Shown here: positions 51,185 through 59,127 of the stretch, piece by piece
Layout of the letters: each line of letters starts with the position of its first letter
Position numbering within the stretch: the stretch's first letter is position 1
Assembly (NCBI GenBank): GCA_964484065.1
Contig: CAZAEW010000010.1
Span: forward strand, 1-64,000
Length of the DNA stretch: 64,000 bases
Reading direction: 5' to 3'
DNA from: JAEVLT01 sp964484065
GTDB lineage: Bacteria > Bacillota > Bacilli > Bacillales > Cytobacillaceae
The notes under the pieces: generated by a model
What the model saw: only the letters and a program-made list of their open reading frames with translations
The model's database searches: none
Told to the model about the DNA's origin: nothing
Position numbers and translations under genes: made by a program

Positions 51185-51782
51185 ATGGTTTACAATTCGG
51201 GCAACAGGAACAGTCGCCTATTTACTCCTTTATCTGTCAGTTATTATTGGCCTCTATTCCCAGGTTCAGAAAAAAAGAAAAAAGAAAATGAATGGAGTCA
51301 TATACTTTCATGAAACTCTGTCAAACTGGGCGCTCATCCTTGTATGTGGACATTTAGGGGTATTAATGATTGATTCATTTATTGGATTTAAATGGACTGA
51401 ACTGTTTATTCCGTTTAAAACAACGTATAAAACAATTCCAATGGCCTTAGGAACGCTTTCTTTTTATTTTTTAATTATAACGATCATTACATCTAAGCTG
51501 CGCAAAAAAATCGGCTATCTGAGATGGCGGAAATTGCATGCCCTTAATCCGATTCTTTATATGATGGTAACGATTCATGGATTATGGATTGGCTCCGATT
51601 TTAAAGGGGAAATATTGGCTGTTATCAATATAATCCCATTATTAATCATGGGAATTATCATGCTCTTTATAGGGAGAAGCGGCGGCAATAATCACCAGAA
51701 AACAGCTGATCAGATTGCTCAGCAATCCGCAATGTCCCGTGTCGCAAGAATGGAAAAGCCTGTCCACTCCCGAAACCGGTGA
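51171..51782 (+). CDS. Ferric-reductase-like transmembrane heme protein
   Basis: 203 residues with about five to six membrane helices. Two histidine pairs with ferric-reductase spacing (His47/His61 and His123/His136) suit two b-type hemes stacked across the membrane. The C-terminal tail is polar. No NAD(P)H/FAD domain is attached, as in MsrQ-like proteins. AGGAGG precedes ATG 51171. Together with ApbE it suggests a short electron path from quinol or heme to a flavinylated protein outside the membrane. Confidence 0.82.
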   Translation: MQMLEWFTIRATGTVAYLLLYLSVIIGLYSQVQKKRKKKMNGVIYFHETLSNWALILVCGHLGVLMIDSFIGFKWTELFIPFKTTYKTIPMALGTLSFYFLIITIITSKLRKKIGYLRWRKLHALNPILYMMVTIHGLWIGSDFKGEILAVINIIPLLIMGIIMLFIGRSGGNNHQKTADQIAQQSAMSRVARMEKPVHSRNR

Positions 51783-51800
51783 ATTTGTTTTTCCCCATAA

Positions 51801-51842
51801 AAAAAAGCCCAAGACTCTTTAACAAGAGTACTTGAGCTTTTG
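51801..51842. terminator. Terminator shared by the ApbE operon and ytwF
   Basis: AAAAGC-CAAG-CTCTT / AAGAG-CTTG-GCTTTT stem with small bulges and a TAAC loop. Confidence 0.8.
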
Positions 51843-51854
51843 AAATGGTGAAAA

Positions 51855-52160
51855 CTAAATCGTTTCTCCTGTCCACTCCAGCATACCGCCGATCATATTT
51901 CGGACTTTATATCCTTGATCCTGCATGAACAAACAGACATTTTCGCTTCTTCGGCTTGAGCGGCAAATAAAGATATACTCTTTATTTTTGTCAAAGTAAT
52001 CGAGGCTGGCTGGTATTTCAGCCATCGAAATGTGTTTTGCCCCCGGGATCATCCCCTGAGCTACTTCATAATCTTCTCTGACATCAACAAGCTCGAGTTT
52101 CTCCCCTGCCTCTAGCTTTTTCTTCAGTTCTTCAGGAGTAATGATATTTAACTCCGGCAT
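51855..52160 (-). CDS. ytwF: Rhodanese-domain protein YtwF
   Basis: Single rhodanese domain, 101 residues. Conserved LVDVREDYEVAQGMIPGAKHI, active-site loop ICRSSRRS with the sulfur-accepting cysteine, and MIGGMLEWTG at the end. Probably carries persulfide or acts as a sulfurtransferase; partner unknown. Start ATG after GGGGGA. Sits downstream of leuS as in B. subtilis. Confidence 0.9.
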   Translation of the reverse strand: MPELNIITPEELKKKLEAGEKLELVDVREDYEVAQGMIPGAKHISMAEIPASLDYFDKNKEYIFICRSSRRSENVCLFMQDQGYKVRNMIGGMLEWTGETI

Positions 52161-52181
52161 TTAAATCCCCCTTTTTAAAAC

Positions 52182-52209
52182 CACAAGCGCCTATTCCAGG
52201 CGCTTGTGC
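52182..52209 (-). terminator. Terminator of leuS
   Basis: CACAAGCGCCTGG / TAGGCGCTTGTG stem followed by GTTTT on the minus strand, just after leuS. Confidence 0.8.
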
Positions 52210-52215
52210 ATTTCT

Positions 52216-54633
52216 TTAATTCGCTACGATATTTACTAATTTGCTTGGTACCGTAATGACTTTACGGACTGTTTTGCCTTCAATCAGTTCTTTAACTTTT
52301 TCATCATCCATTGCCAGCTGTTCAAGTAATTCTTTGCTTGCATCGTTCGGCACAGTAAGCTTATGTCTTACTTTTCCGTTAACTTGAATGACGATTTCCA
52401 CTTCATTATCGATTAATTTTGACTCATCATATGCAGGCCATGCTTCATACGAAATTGTATTCGAATGTCCAAGCTTTTCCCATAGTTCTTCCGCAAGGTG
52501 AGGACAAATTGGGGAAAGCAATTTTACAAAGCCCTCCATATATTTCTTTGGAAGTACTGTTGATTTGTAGGCTTCATTGATAAATACCATCATTTGTGAG
52601 ATAGCTGTGTTAAAGCGCAACCCTTCCAAATCCTCTGTTACCTTTTTAACTGTTTGGTGATAGGTTTTATCGAGATTGGCTGCTTCTTCGTTCTCTTGAA
52701 TTTTCGGATTTAAAGAATTGTTTTCTTCTACAAATAAGCGCCAAATCCGATCAAGGAAGCGGCGTGACCCGTCAAGACCATTTGTGGACCATGCGATTGA
52801 TGCATCGAGCGGCCCCATAAACATTTCATACAAGCGGAGAGTGTCAGCCCCATGGCTGGTCACAATATCATCAGGGTTTACAACGTTGCCTTTCGATTTG
52901 CTCATTTTTTCATTATTTTCACCTAGGATCATTCCTTGGTTAAATAGCTTAAAGAATGGCTCTTTTGTTGGGACAACGCCAATATCATATAAGAATTTAT
53001 GCCAGAAGCGGGAATAGAGTAAATGCAGCACTGCATGCTCTGCACCCCCGATATAAATGTCGACAGGAAGCCATGCTTTTAATTTTTCTGGTGAAGCCAG
53101 TTCCTGGTCATTATTTGGATCGATATAACGTAAATAATACCAGCAGCTGCCAGCCCATTGCGGCATTGTGTTCGTTTCACGCCGACCTTTTTTTCCGGTT
53201 GCCGGATCAGTGACATTTACCCATTCTGAAATGTTGGCAAGCGGAGACTCACCCGTTCCAGATGGTTTAATTTCTGTCGTTTTCGGAAGTGTTAACGGAA
53301 GCTGATCTTCCGGAACAGCTGTCATTGTGCCGTCTTCCCAATGGATAACTGGAATCGGTTCACCCCAGTAACGCTGGCGGCTGAACAGCCAATCGCGCAG
53401 GCGGTAGGTGACTTTCTTTGCGCCAATTCCTTTCTCTTCTAACCAGTTGATCATTTTTTGAATGGCATCGATTTTATTTAAACCGTTTAAAAAACCGGAA
53501 TTAATATGTTCGCCATCACCGGCATACGCTTCTTTCTCGATATCTCCTCCTGCAACTACTTCGCGGATCGGGAGACTGAATTGTTTAGCAAATTCATAGT
53601 CGCGTTCATCATGAGCAGGTACCGCCATAATTGCCCCCGTTCCATAGGACGCGAGAACGTAATCAGCTATCCAGATCGGCATTTGTTCATTGTTTACCGG
53701 ATTGATCGCATATGCCCCCGTAAACACGCCTGTTTTTTCTTTGGCAAGATCCGTTCTTTCCAAATCACTTTTGCTCTTAATTTTATCAAGATAGGCTTCA
53801 ATTGCTGCTTTTTGTTCAGATGTTGTGATTTTGGCAACAATGGCATGCTCAGGAGCAAGAACCGCATAGGTAGCTCCAAATAATGTATCCGGGCGTGTGG
53901 TGAAAACGGTAAAGGTTTCATTGTGTCCTTCTATTTTAAATGTAACCTCGGCACCTTCGGAACGGCCGATCCAGTTACGCTGCATATCCTTTATGCTTTC
54001 AGGCCAATCCAATTCATCCAAATCTTCAAGAAGACGGTCTGCATAAGCCGTGATCCGCAGCATCCATTGCTTCATTGGACGGCGTTCAACCGGGTGTCCT
54101 CCCCGTTCACTTTTTCCATCTATAACCTCTTCATTTGCCAAAACCGTACCAAGTGCAGGGCACCAGTTAACCGCTACTTCGTCAATGTAGGCAAGGCCTT
54201 TTTCGTATAGCTTTAAGAAAATCCATTGTGTCCATTTATAGTAATTTTGATCCGTCGTATTTACTTCCCTGTCCCAATCGTATGAAAAACCGAGGGACTT
54301 AATTTGGCGGCGGAAGTTGTCAATATTTATCTTTGTAAAATCAGCTGGATCGTTCCCGGTATCTAAGGCATACTGCTCTGCCGGAAGCCCAAAAGCATCC
54401 CAGCCCATTGGATGAAGAACGTTATAGCCCTGCATCCGTTTTAAGCGTGAAAGGATATCTGTTGCTGTGTATCCTTCTGGATGTCCAACATGGAGACCGG
54501 CTCCAGATGGATAAGGGAACATATCTAACGCATAAAATTTGCGTTTTCCTTTTTCCTCACCCGTTTTAAATGTTTTTTCTTCTTCCCACATTTTTTGCCA
54601 TTTTTTCTCTATTTGCTGATGATCAAAGCTCAT
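52216..54633 (-). CDS. leuS: Leucyl-tRNA synthetase
   Basis: Class I synthetase charging tRNA-Leu. 805 residues, the bacterial length. ATP site HIGH-type HVGHPEG near residue 47, editing CP1 domain with FTTRPDTLFGATY and GTGAIMAVPAHDERD, and KMSKSKGN in the last third. ATG after AGGAGG. Regulated by the T-box leader upstream. A second hairpin AAAGCG / CGCTTT with a T-run sits between the T-box terminator and the ribosome site (about 54654-54676). Confidence 0.97.
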   Translation of the reverse strand: MSFDHQQIEKKWQKMWEEEKTFKTGEEKGKRKFYALDMFPYPSGAGLHVGHPEGYTATDILSRLKRMQGYNVLHPMGWDAFGLPAEQYALDTGNDPADFTKINIDNFRRQIKSLGFSYDWDREVNTTDQNYYKWTQWIFLKLYEKGLAYIDEVAVNWCPALGTVLANEEVIDGKSERGGHPVERRPMKQWMLRITAYADRLLEDLDELDWPESIKDMQRNWIGRSEGAEVTFKIEGHNETFTVFTTRPDTLFGATYAVLAPEHAIVAKITTSEQKAAIEAYLDKIKSKSDLERTDLAKEKTGVFTGAYAINPVNNEQMPIWIADYVLASYGTGAIMAVPAHDERDYEFAKQFSLPIREVVAGGDIEKEAYAGDGEHINSGFLNGLNKIDAIQKMINWLEEKGIGAKKVTYRLRDWLFSRQRYWGEPIPVIHWEDGTMTAVPEDQLPLTLPKTTEIKPSGTGESPLANISEWVNVTDPATGKKGRRETNTMPQWAGSCWYYLRYIDPNNDQELASPEKLKAWLPVDIYIGGAEHAVLHLLYSRFWHKFLYDIGVVPTKEPFFKLFNQGMILGENNEKMSKSKGNVVNPDDIVTSHGADTLRLYEMFMGPLDASIAWSTNGLDGSRRFLDRIWRLFVEENNSLNPKIQENEEAANLDKTYHQTVKKVTEDLEGLRFNTAISQMMVFINEAYKSTVLPKKYMEGFVKLLSPICPHLAEELWEKLGHSNTISYEAWPAYDESKLIDNEVEIVIQVNGKVRHKLTVPNDASKELLEQLAMDDEKVKELIEGKTVRKVITVPSKLVNIVAN

Positions 54634-54723
54634 TTTCGTTTCCTCCTAATTTTAAAAAGCGCAAGCGCTTTGTCCTTCACGCTTTTTTACCAGTTAATCC
54701 TTATAATTATGGAAATAAAAATA

Positions 54724-54987
54724 AAAAACTCCCATCCCTAGAAAAGGGACGAGAGGATTATGTATGAATCTTCCCGCGGTACCACCCACATTAGTGTAAA
54801 CAAAACACTCACTTTAAGTCTCCTTAACGCAGAAAACGGCAAGCATTACTTGATTTCACGCTTGCAACTCAGGAGGCGAGTTCATGATGTTCTCCGGTTG
54901 ACTTTCACCAGCCGTCAACTCTCTTGGCACGGAATCACACTCATTACTATTCCTCTTCAATGTCATTTGCCATATCAAAATTGGTAT
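54724..54987 (-). promoter_or_regulatory. T-box riboswitch, leucine specific (leuS leader)
   Basis: On the minus strand the T-box GGGTGGTACCGCG lies within 54773-54788. The specifier loop reads GAACTCGCC, with leucine codon CTC at 54878-54880. The terminator CTCTCGTCCC / GGGATGGGAG followed by TTTTTTATTTTT covers about 54724-54757. All typical T-box parts are in order. Confidence 0.93.
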
Positions 54988-54993
54988 ACGGTT

Positions 54994-55022
54994 ATTTTAT
55001 TAAACTTTCCAATATGATGCAA
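54994..55022 (-). promoter_or_regulatory. Promoter of leuS
   Basis: On the minus strand TTGCAT (55017-55022), 17 bases, TAAAAT (54994-54999). The start near 54987 fits the beginning of the T-box leader. Confidence 0.65.
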
Positions 55023-55085
55023 GTCATCCTGCTGGCAAATTCAGTTTTCACTGTTATTGCTGATTTTATTCCTGAGGGGGAGGAT

Positions 55086-55541
55086 ATTAAGGACCCTTTG
55101 CCTTCGGTTTTCTTGGAAAATGTCCTTTAAAAATGATTAAGGACATTTCACCATCGTTTTCACCGGGAAATGTCCTTTTAAAAAATATTAAGGACACTTA
55201 GCCTTCTAATTCACCGCAAACTGTCCTTTAAAATCATATTAAGGACACTTCGCCTTCCGTTTCTCCGCAAACTGTCCTTTAAAATCATATTAAGGACACT
55301 TCACCTTCCGTTTCTTCGCAAACTGTCCTTTAAAATCATATTAAGGACACTTCGCCTTCCGTTTCTTCGCAAACTGTCCTTTAAAATCATATTAAGGACA
55401 CTTCCCCTTCTGTTTCAACGCAAACTGTCCTTTTAAATCGTATTAAGGACACTTCGCCTTCTGTTTCAACGCAAACTGTCCTTTTAAATCATATTAAGGA
55501 CACTTCGCCTTCCGTTTCTTCGCAAACTGTCCTTAAACTGC
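55086..55541. repeat. 51-bp tandem array 2 (GGACA/TGTCC geometry)
   Basis: Nine units start at 55086, 55136, 55187, 55238, 55289, 55340, 55391, 55442 and 55493. Each contains TTAAGGACA, 25 bases, TGTCC, 16 bases. The central units (from 55238) are almost identical; the first two are diverged but keep the half-sites and spacing (the first is 50 bp). Half-sites alternate, so hairpins can form within or between units. It lies upstream of the leuS promoter and downstream of the MFS gene. No gene is seen in it. Confidence 0.95.
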
Positions 55542-55565
55542 TTAAATATTAATATAAAAATTGGC

Positions 55566-56747
55566 TTATACCGTATGTGAGGTTTCCTCCTTATTTAAAT
55601 CGCGATCATAAACTAATGTTGTCAGTATAGAAAGAATAATCAACCCGATCAAAACCATAAATAAAAGGGACATTCCATAGAGGTCAACGAGCATACCGCC
55701 GAGCAGAGGTCCGACCATTCTCCCTCCGGTAGCGGTACTGTTGACAATTCCCTGGTAAAATCCTTCCTTTCCTTTTGGAGAAAGGTTAAAAGCAACCGTT
55801 GGCACAGCAGGCCAAAAAAACATTTCACCGATCGTTAAAATCACCATTCCTGCTGCAAAACCTGAAAAATCATGTGCGTATGATGCCAACATAAATGCCC
55901 CGATGAAAAAAACAGTCCCGATGATCATCTGGGTCTTCAAGGTTTTTGCAAAATATTTAATAAAGAGCTTTATCAGCGGCTGCCCAGCCACAATCAAAGC
56001 TCCGTTAATCGTCCATAGCAGGCCGTAACTGGTTAAAGAAATATGAAATTCCTGTATATAAGATGATATCGTCGTCGACCACTGAACATAAGCAATCCAA
56101 CAAAGTGCATAACCTGCACAAAGAATGAGCAGAGCCCGCAGATGGGGCTGGTTCCAAAAAGAATATGAATTTTTGGCACCCGTTGCTTTTGCGGGAGCCA
56201 CATCTGAAATTCCTCGGTATCCAAATACAGCAAGCAAGAAAAACAGCAAAAACATAAATGTATTGGCATAGAAAATATATTGGAACGAATAATCAGCCAC
56301 AAAGCCTCCCAAGGCTGATCCGATTGCCACACCAAGGTTTGCTGCAACATACATGGCATTAAACGATTTTCGTCCTCCTTCTATCCAGGCTGATCCCGCC
56401 ATTGCATACATTGCAGGATAAATAATTCCAGTCCCAAACCCGATAATAATTAAAAAAAGGATATATTCCGGCCATTGATTCCACAAGGATAAACCGACAA
56501 GTGCAAACAAGGTGGAGGAAACGCCCAATAAAACGGTTTTGTAGCCTCCTATTTTATCAAATAAGGCTCCGCCAAATAAATTTCCAATGACGCTGGCAGC
56601 CGAGTTTAACATAAGAACAATTCCCGCAACGGATAATGATTTTCCTAAATGATCATGAATATAGATCGTATTTAAAGGCCATAAAAAAGAAGAGCCTGTC
56701 ATATTCACTGCCATTCCAATGATCAAAAGCCATAAGGCTCGAGGCAT
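55566..56747 (-). CDS. MFS transporter, drug-efflux type
   Basis: 393 residues with about 12 hydrophobic helices. The loop 2-3 motif is NLFGGALFDKIGGYKTVLLG, the standard MFS signature (G-x3-D-x-x-G-x-K/R). Start ATG at 56747 after AAAGGAG. Position near leuS recalls yttB of B. subtilis, but I cannot assign substrate. No clear terminator follows; the stop is about 25 bases from the tandem array. Confidence 0.87.
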   Translation of the reverse strand: MPRALWLLIIGMAVNMTGSSFLWPLNTIYIHDHLGKSLSVAGIVLMLNSAASVIGNLFGGALFDKIGGYKTVLLGVSSTLFALVGLSLWNQWPEYILFLIIIGFGTGIIYPAMYAMAGSAWIEGGRKSFNAMYVAANLGVAIGSALGGFVADYSFQYIFYANTFMFLLFFLLAVFGYRGISDVAPAKATGAKNSYSFWNQPHLRALLILCAGYALCWIAYVQWSTTISSYIQEFHISLTSYGLLWTINGALIVAGQPLIKLFIKYFAKTLKTQMIIGTVFFIGAFMLASYAHDFSGFAAGMVILTIGEMFFWPAVPTVAFNLSPKGKEGFYQGIVNSTATGGRMVGPLLGGMLVDLYGMSLLFMVLIGLIILSILTTLVYDRDLNKEETSHTV

Positions 56748-56867
56748 GAAAAACGCTCCTTTATTATATTTAGATAACATTTCGATTATCTAAATTAGTT
56801 TAGGCTTTTTTATGGCATGTTTCAACGCTTAGGCGAATTGTTGTAAAAAACAAATAATTTTCCAAAA

Positions 56868-56899
56868 AAATACCCCCAAACAAAATATTTGAGGGTAAA
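56868..56899 (-). terminator. Terminator downstream of the small gene and ytzC
   Basis: TACCCTCAAA / TTTGGGGGTA stem followed on the minus strand by a run of seven T. Confidence 0.82.
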
Positions 56900-56907
56900 G
56901 CATTATG

Positions 56908-57087
56908 TTAAGAAGATTGTTCCGGTTCTTGGTGCATTTTTGACTTAAGCGGCTGCCCTCCGGATTTTTCATATTTTAATTTTGCCTGTTTCACGAGGTC
57001 AACATCTTTTCCAAGCTCGAGATCCTGATTGTTTATCCCATTTCTTGTCTTTTGTTCAGGATTTTGCTGTTTTGAGCGTTTTTTCAA
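56908..57087 (-). CDS. Small hydrophilic protein, possibly SASP-like
   Basis: A 59-residue frame from TTG (MKKRSKQQNPEQKTRNGINN ...) with GGAGG eight bases upstream and a terminator right after the stop. Rich in Lys and Gln with no hydrophobic core, the composition of gamma-type small acid-soluble spore proteins; the stretch DVDLVKQAKLKYEKSGG loosely recalls their DVQ.VKQ.N repeats. It follows ytzC by 16 bases on the same strand, so they are likely co-transcribed. The SASP idea is weak; the gene itself is fairly sure. Confidence 0.65.
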   Translation of the reverse strand: MKKRSKQQNPEQKTRNGINNQDLELGKDVDLVKQAKLKYEKSGGQPLKSKMHQEPEQSS

Positions 57088-57103
57088 AATCGTTTCCTCC
57101 TCT

Positions 57104-57367
57104 TTACGGCCCTTGTAAGATCATTTTATTTTGGAGCTGCTGAACCTGCAGTCTAGCCCGGTGAAGCTGGTCTCTTTGTTGTGCGTTTGCGCTGTGGGCA
57201 AGCTTGCAGATATCCTGGTAGACGTTTTCCAGCTCCTGCAAGGCGCTAGAATAATCATCGTTATTGTAATGCTCCTGAAGACTGCTCCCCTCATATTGCT
57301 CTTGGGCATAGCGAATAGCATTCTCACACTGCTGAAGCAAGTCTTCCACTGATTCACGAGTCGCCAT
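57104..57367 (-). CDS. ytzC: DUF2524 protein YtzC
   Basis: 87 residues, soluble and largely helical (ESVEDLLQQCENAIRYAQEQ; LHRARLQVQQLQNKMIL), matching B. subtilis YtzC. Probably a small coiled-coil protein; role unknown. Start ATG after GGGGGG. Divergent from mnmL as in relatives. Confidence 0.87.
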   Translation of the reverse strand: MATRESVEDLLQQCENAIRYAQEQYEGSSLQEHYNNDDYSSALQELENVYQDICKLAHSANAQQRDQLHRARLQVQQLQNKMILQGP

Positions 57368-57487
57368 CTAAGAACCCCCCTTTATCTCTTAGAAGCAAAC
57401 AGCTTCTTTTCTTAGTTTGTACGTTTCTTTTTTTCATAAACAGCAAAGCTTTGGGGATTAAATGGCAATTGAAGCAAAAACCAGTGA

Positions 57488-57517
57488 TTGGCGATTAAAT
57501 CCCTTTCGTGTTACAAT
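57488..57517 (+). promoter_or_regulatory. Promoter of mnmL-mnmM
   Basis: TTGGCG (57488-57493), 18 bases, TACAAT (57512-57517), about 40 bases upstream of the mnmL start. Confidence 0.55.
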
Positions 57518-57555
57518 AAATTTTATGCTTTTATTAATAACAGGAGGTCTCTGAA

Positions 57556-58518
57556 ATGATTCAGACAAATCCTTTTCCATACGCGACAGATCATAAACGT
57601 TATCATACTTGGAATTATCACCTTCGTGGTCAATTTGGCCATAAGGTTTTTAAAGTCTCGCTTGATGCAGGATTCGACTGTCCAAACCGTGACGGCACCG
57701 TTGCTCATGGCGGCTGTACGTTTTGCAGCGCTGCCGGCTCAGGTGATTTTGCCGGAAACCGTGCGGACGACCTGGATAAACAATTTCGGGAAATGAAAGA
57801 AAAAATGCACACGAAATGGAAAGACGGGAAGTACATGGCTTATTTTCAGGCTTTCACCAATACCCATGCACCCGTAGAAGTCCTGCGCGAAAAATTTGAA
57901 GCGGTGCTGAAGCAGGAAAACGTTATTGGACTTTCCATTGCGACCCGCCCCGACTGTCTGCCGGACGATGTGGTGGAGTATTTGGCGGACTTAAATCAAC
58001 GCACTTATTTATGGGTTGAATTGGGACTCCAAACTGTTCATGAACAGACAGCTTCTCTTATCAATCGTGCCCATGATTTCAATTGTTATGTACAAGGTGT
58101 AAATAAACTGCGGAAGCACGGAATCCGTGTCTGCTCCCATATTATTGACGGACTGCCGCTTGAAACAAAAGAAATGATGATGGAAACAGCCCGGCAAGTG
58201 GCAAAATTAGATGTGCAAGGAATTAAAATTCATTTATTGCATTTATTAAAAGGAACACCTATGGTTAAGCAATACGAAAAAGGGATGCTGGAATTCCTTT
58301 CAAAAGAAGATTATGTCAACCTTGTTTGCGATCAACTCGAAATTCTTCCTCCGGAAATGATCGTCCACCGCATTACCGGGGACGGTCCGATCGATCTGAT
58401 GATTGGGCCGATGTGGAGCGTCAATAAGTGGGAAGTGCTGAATGCCATTGATGATGAGCTGATTAAACGGGACAGCTGGCAAGGAAAATTTTTTCAAAAG
58501 GAAGGAACTTCCAAATGA
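57556..58518 (+). CDS. mnmL: Radical SAM protein MnmL (YtqA), tRNA wobble uridine modification
   Basis: 320 residues. Iron-sulfur motif with the YtqA pattern C-PNRDGT-...-GGCTFCSAAGSGDF (Cys then CxxC). In B. subtilis and streptococci the YtqA protein is needed to convert the cmnm5 side chain of tRNA wobble uridine towards nm5, and was renamed MnmL. ATG after GGAGG. The stop overlaps the mnmM start by four bases (ATGA), supporting a joint pathway. Confidence 0.9.
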   Translation: MIQTNPFPYATDHKRYHTWNYHLRGQFGHKVFKVSLDAGFDCPNRDGTVAHGGCTFCSAAGSGDFAGNRADDLDKQFREMKEKMHTKWKDGKYMAYFQAFTNTHAPVEVLREKFEAVLKQENVIGLSIATRPDCLPDDVVEYLADLNQRTYLWVELGLQTVHEQTASLINRAHDFNCYVQGVNKLRKHGIRVCSHIIDGLPLETKEMMMETARQVAKLDVQGIKIHLLHLLKGTPMVKQYEKGMLEFLSKEDYVNLVCDQLEILPPEMIVHRITGDGPIDLMIGPMWSVNKWEVLNAIDDELIKRDSWQGKFFQKEGTSK

Positions 58519-59087
58519 AACTAGACCGAATTCTTCCCTTTGCGAGGAATTTATTAGAAAAAGCAGTTAATGATGGCGATGCCGCTGTTGATGCGACATT
58601 AGGAAATGGACATGATACGGTATTTCTTGCCAAACTGGTTGGGGAAACAGGACGGGTTTACGGATTTGATATTCAGGAAGAAGCAATTGCCGGATCAAAA
58701 GAACGAGTTAATGTCAGCGGATTTTCAAACCGGGTTACTTTTTTTCAGCAAGGACATGAAAATCTTCTGACGTGCATTCCGGCTGAAGAACGCAGCAAAA
58801 TCACCGGAGCGATTTTTAATTTGGGCTATTTACCCGGCAGCGATAAATCAGTTATTACCAAACCAAATACAACCATTGCCGCCATCGAACAGCTCCTTGA
58901 AATCATGGCTCCAGAAGGAATCATCGTGATTGTGATTTATCATGGACATCCCGGCGGTGAAGTAGAACGGGACGAACTGCTTCGCTATTGTGAAAATCTT
59001 GATCAAAACATGGCTCATGTTTTGCAATATCAATTTATCAATCAAAAAAATAATCCCCCCTTTATTATCGCGATCGAAAAAAGATAA
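58515..59087 (+). CDS. mnmM: tRNA nm5s2U methyltransferase MnmM (YtqB)
   Basis: SAM-dependent methyltransferase of 190 residues that makes mnm5s2U from nm5s2U in B. subtilis. SAM loop VDATLGNGHDTVFLAKL, acidic ribose-binding YGFDIQEEAI and the motif FNLGYLPGSDK. Coupled to mnmL. Followed by a strong terminator. Confidence 0.92.
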   Translation: MKLDRILPFARNLLEKAVNDGDAAVDATLGNGHDTVFLAKLVGETGRVYGFDIQEEAIAGSKERVNVSGFSNRVTFFQQGHENLLTCIPAEERSKITGAIFNLGYLPGSDKSVITKPNTTIAAIEQLLEIMAPEGIIVIVIYHGHPGGEVERDELLRYCENLDQNMAHVLQYQFINQKNNPPFIIAIEKR

Positions 59088-59115
59088 ACCAGGTTAAAAT
59101 AACCTGGTTTTTACT
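59086..59115. terminator. Terminator of mnmLM
   Basis: Perfect stem AAACCAGGTTA / TAACCTGGTTT followed by TTT; shared with converging ytpB. Confidence 0.9.
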
Positions 59116-59127
59116 TTTGCTCCTATC

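Noticed and set aside
54760..55017. Plus-strand frame over the leuS leader
   Set aside because: It is antisense to a complete T-box riboswitch with promoter; no ribosome site.
57461..57553. 30-residue frame upstream of mnmL
   Set aside because: It contains the better-supported mnmL promoter and ends in the mnmL ribosome site; nothing in its sequence is recognisable.
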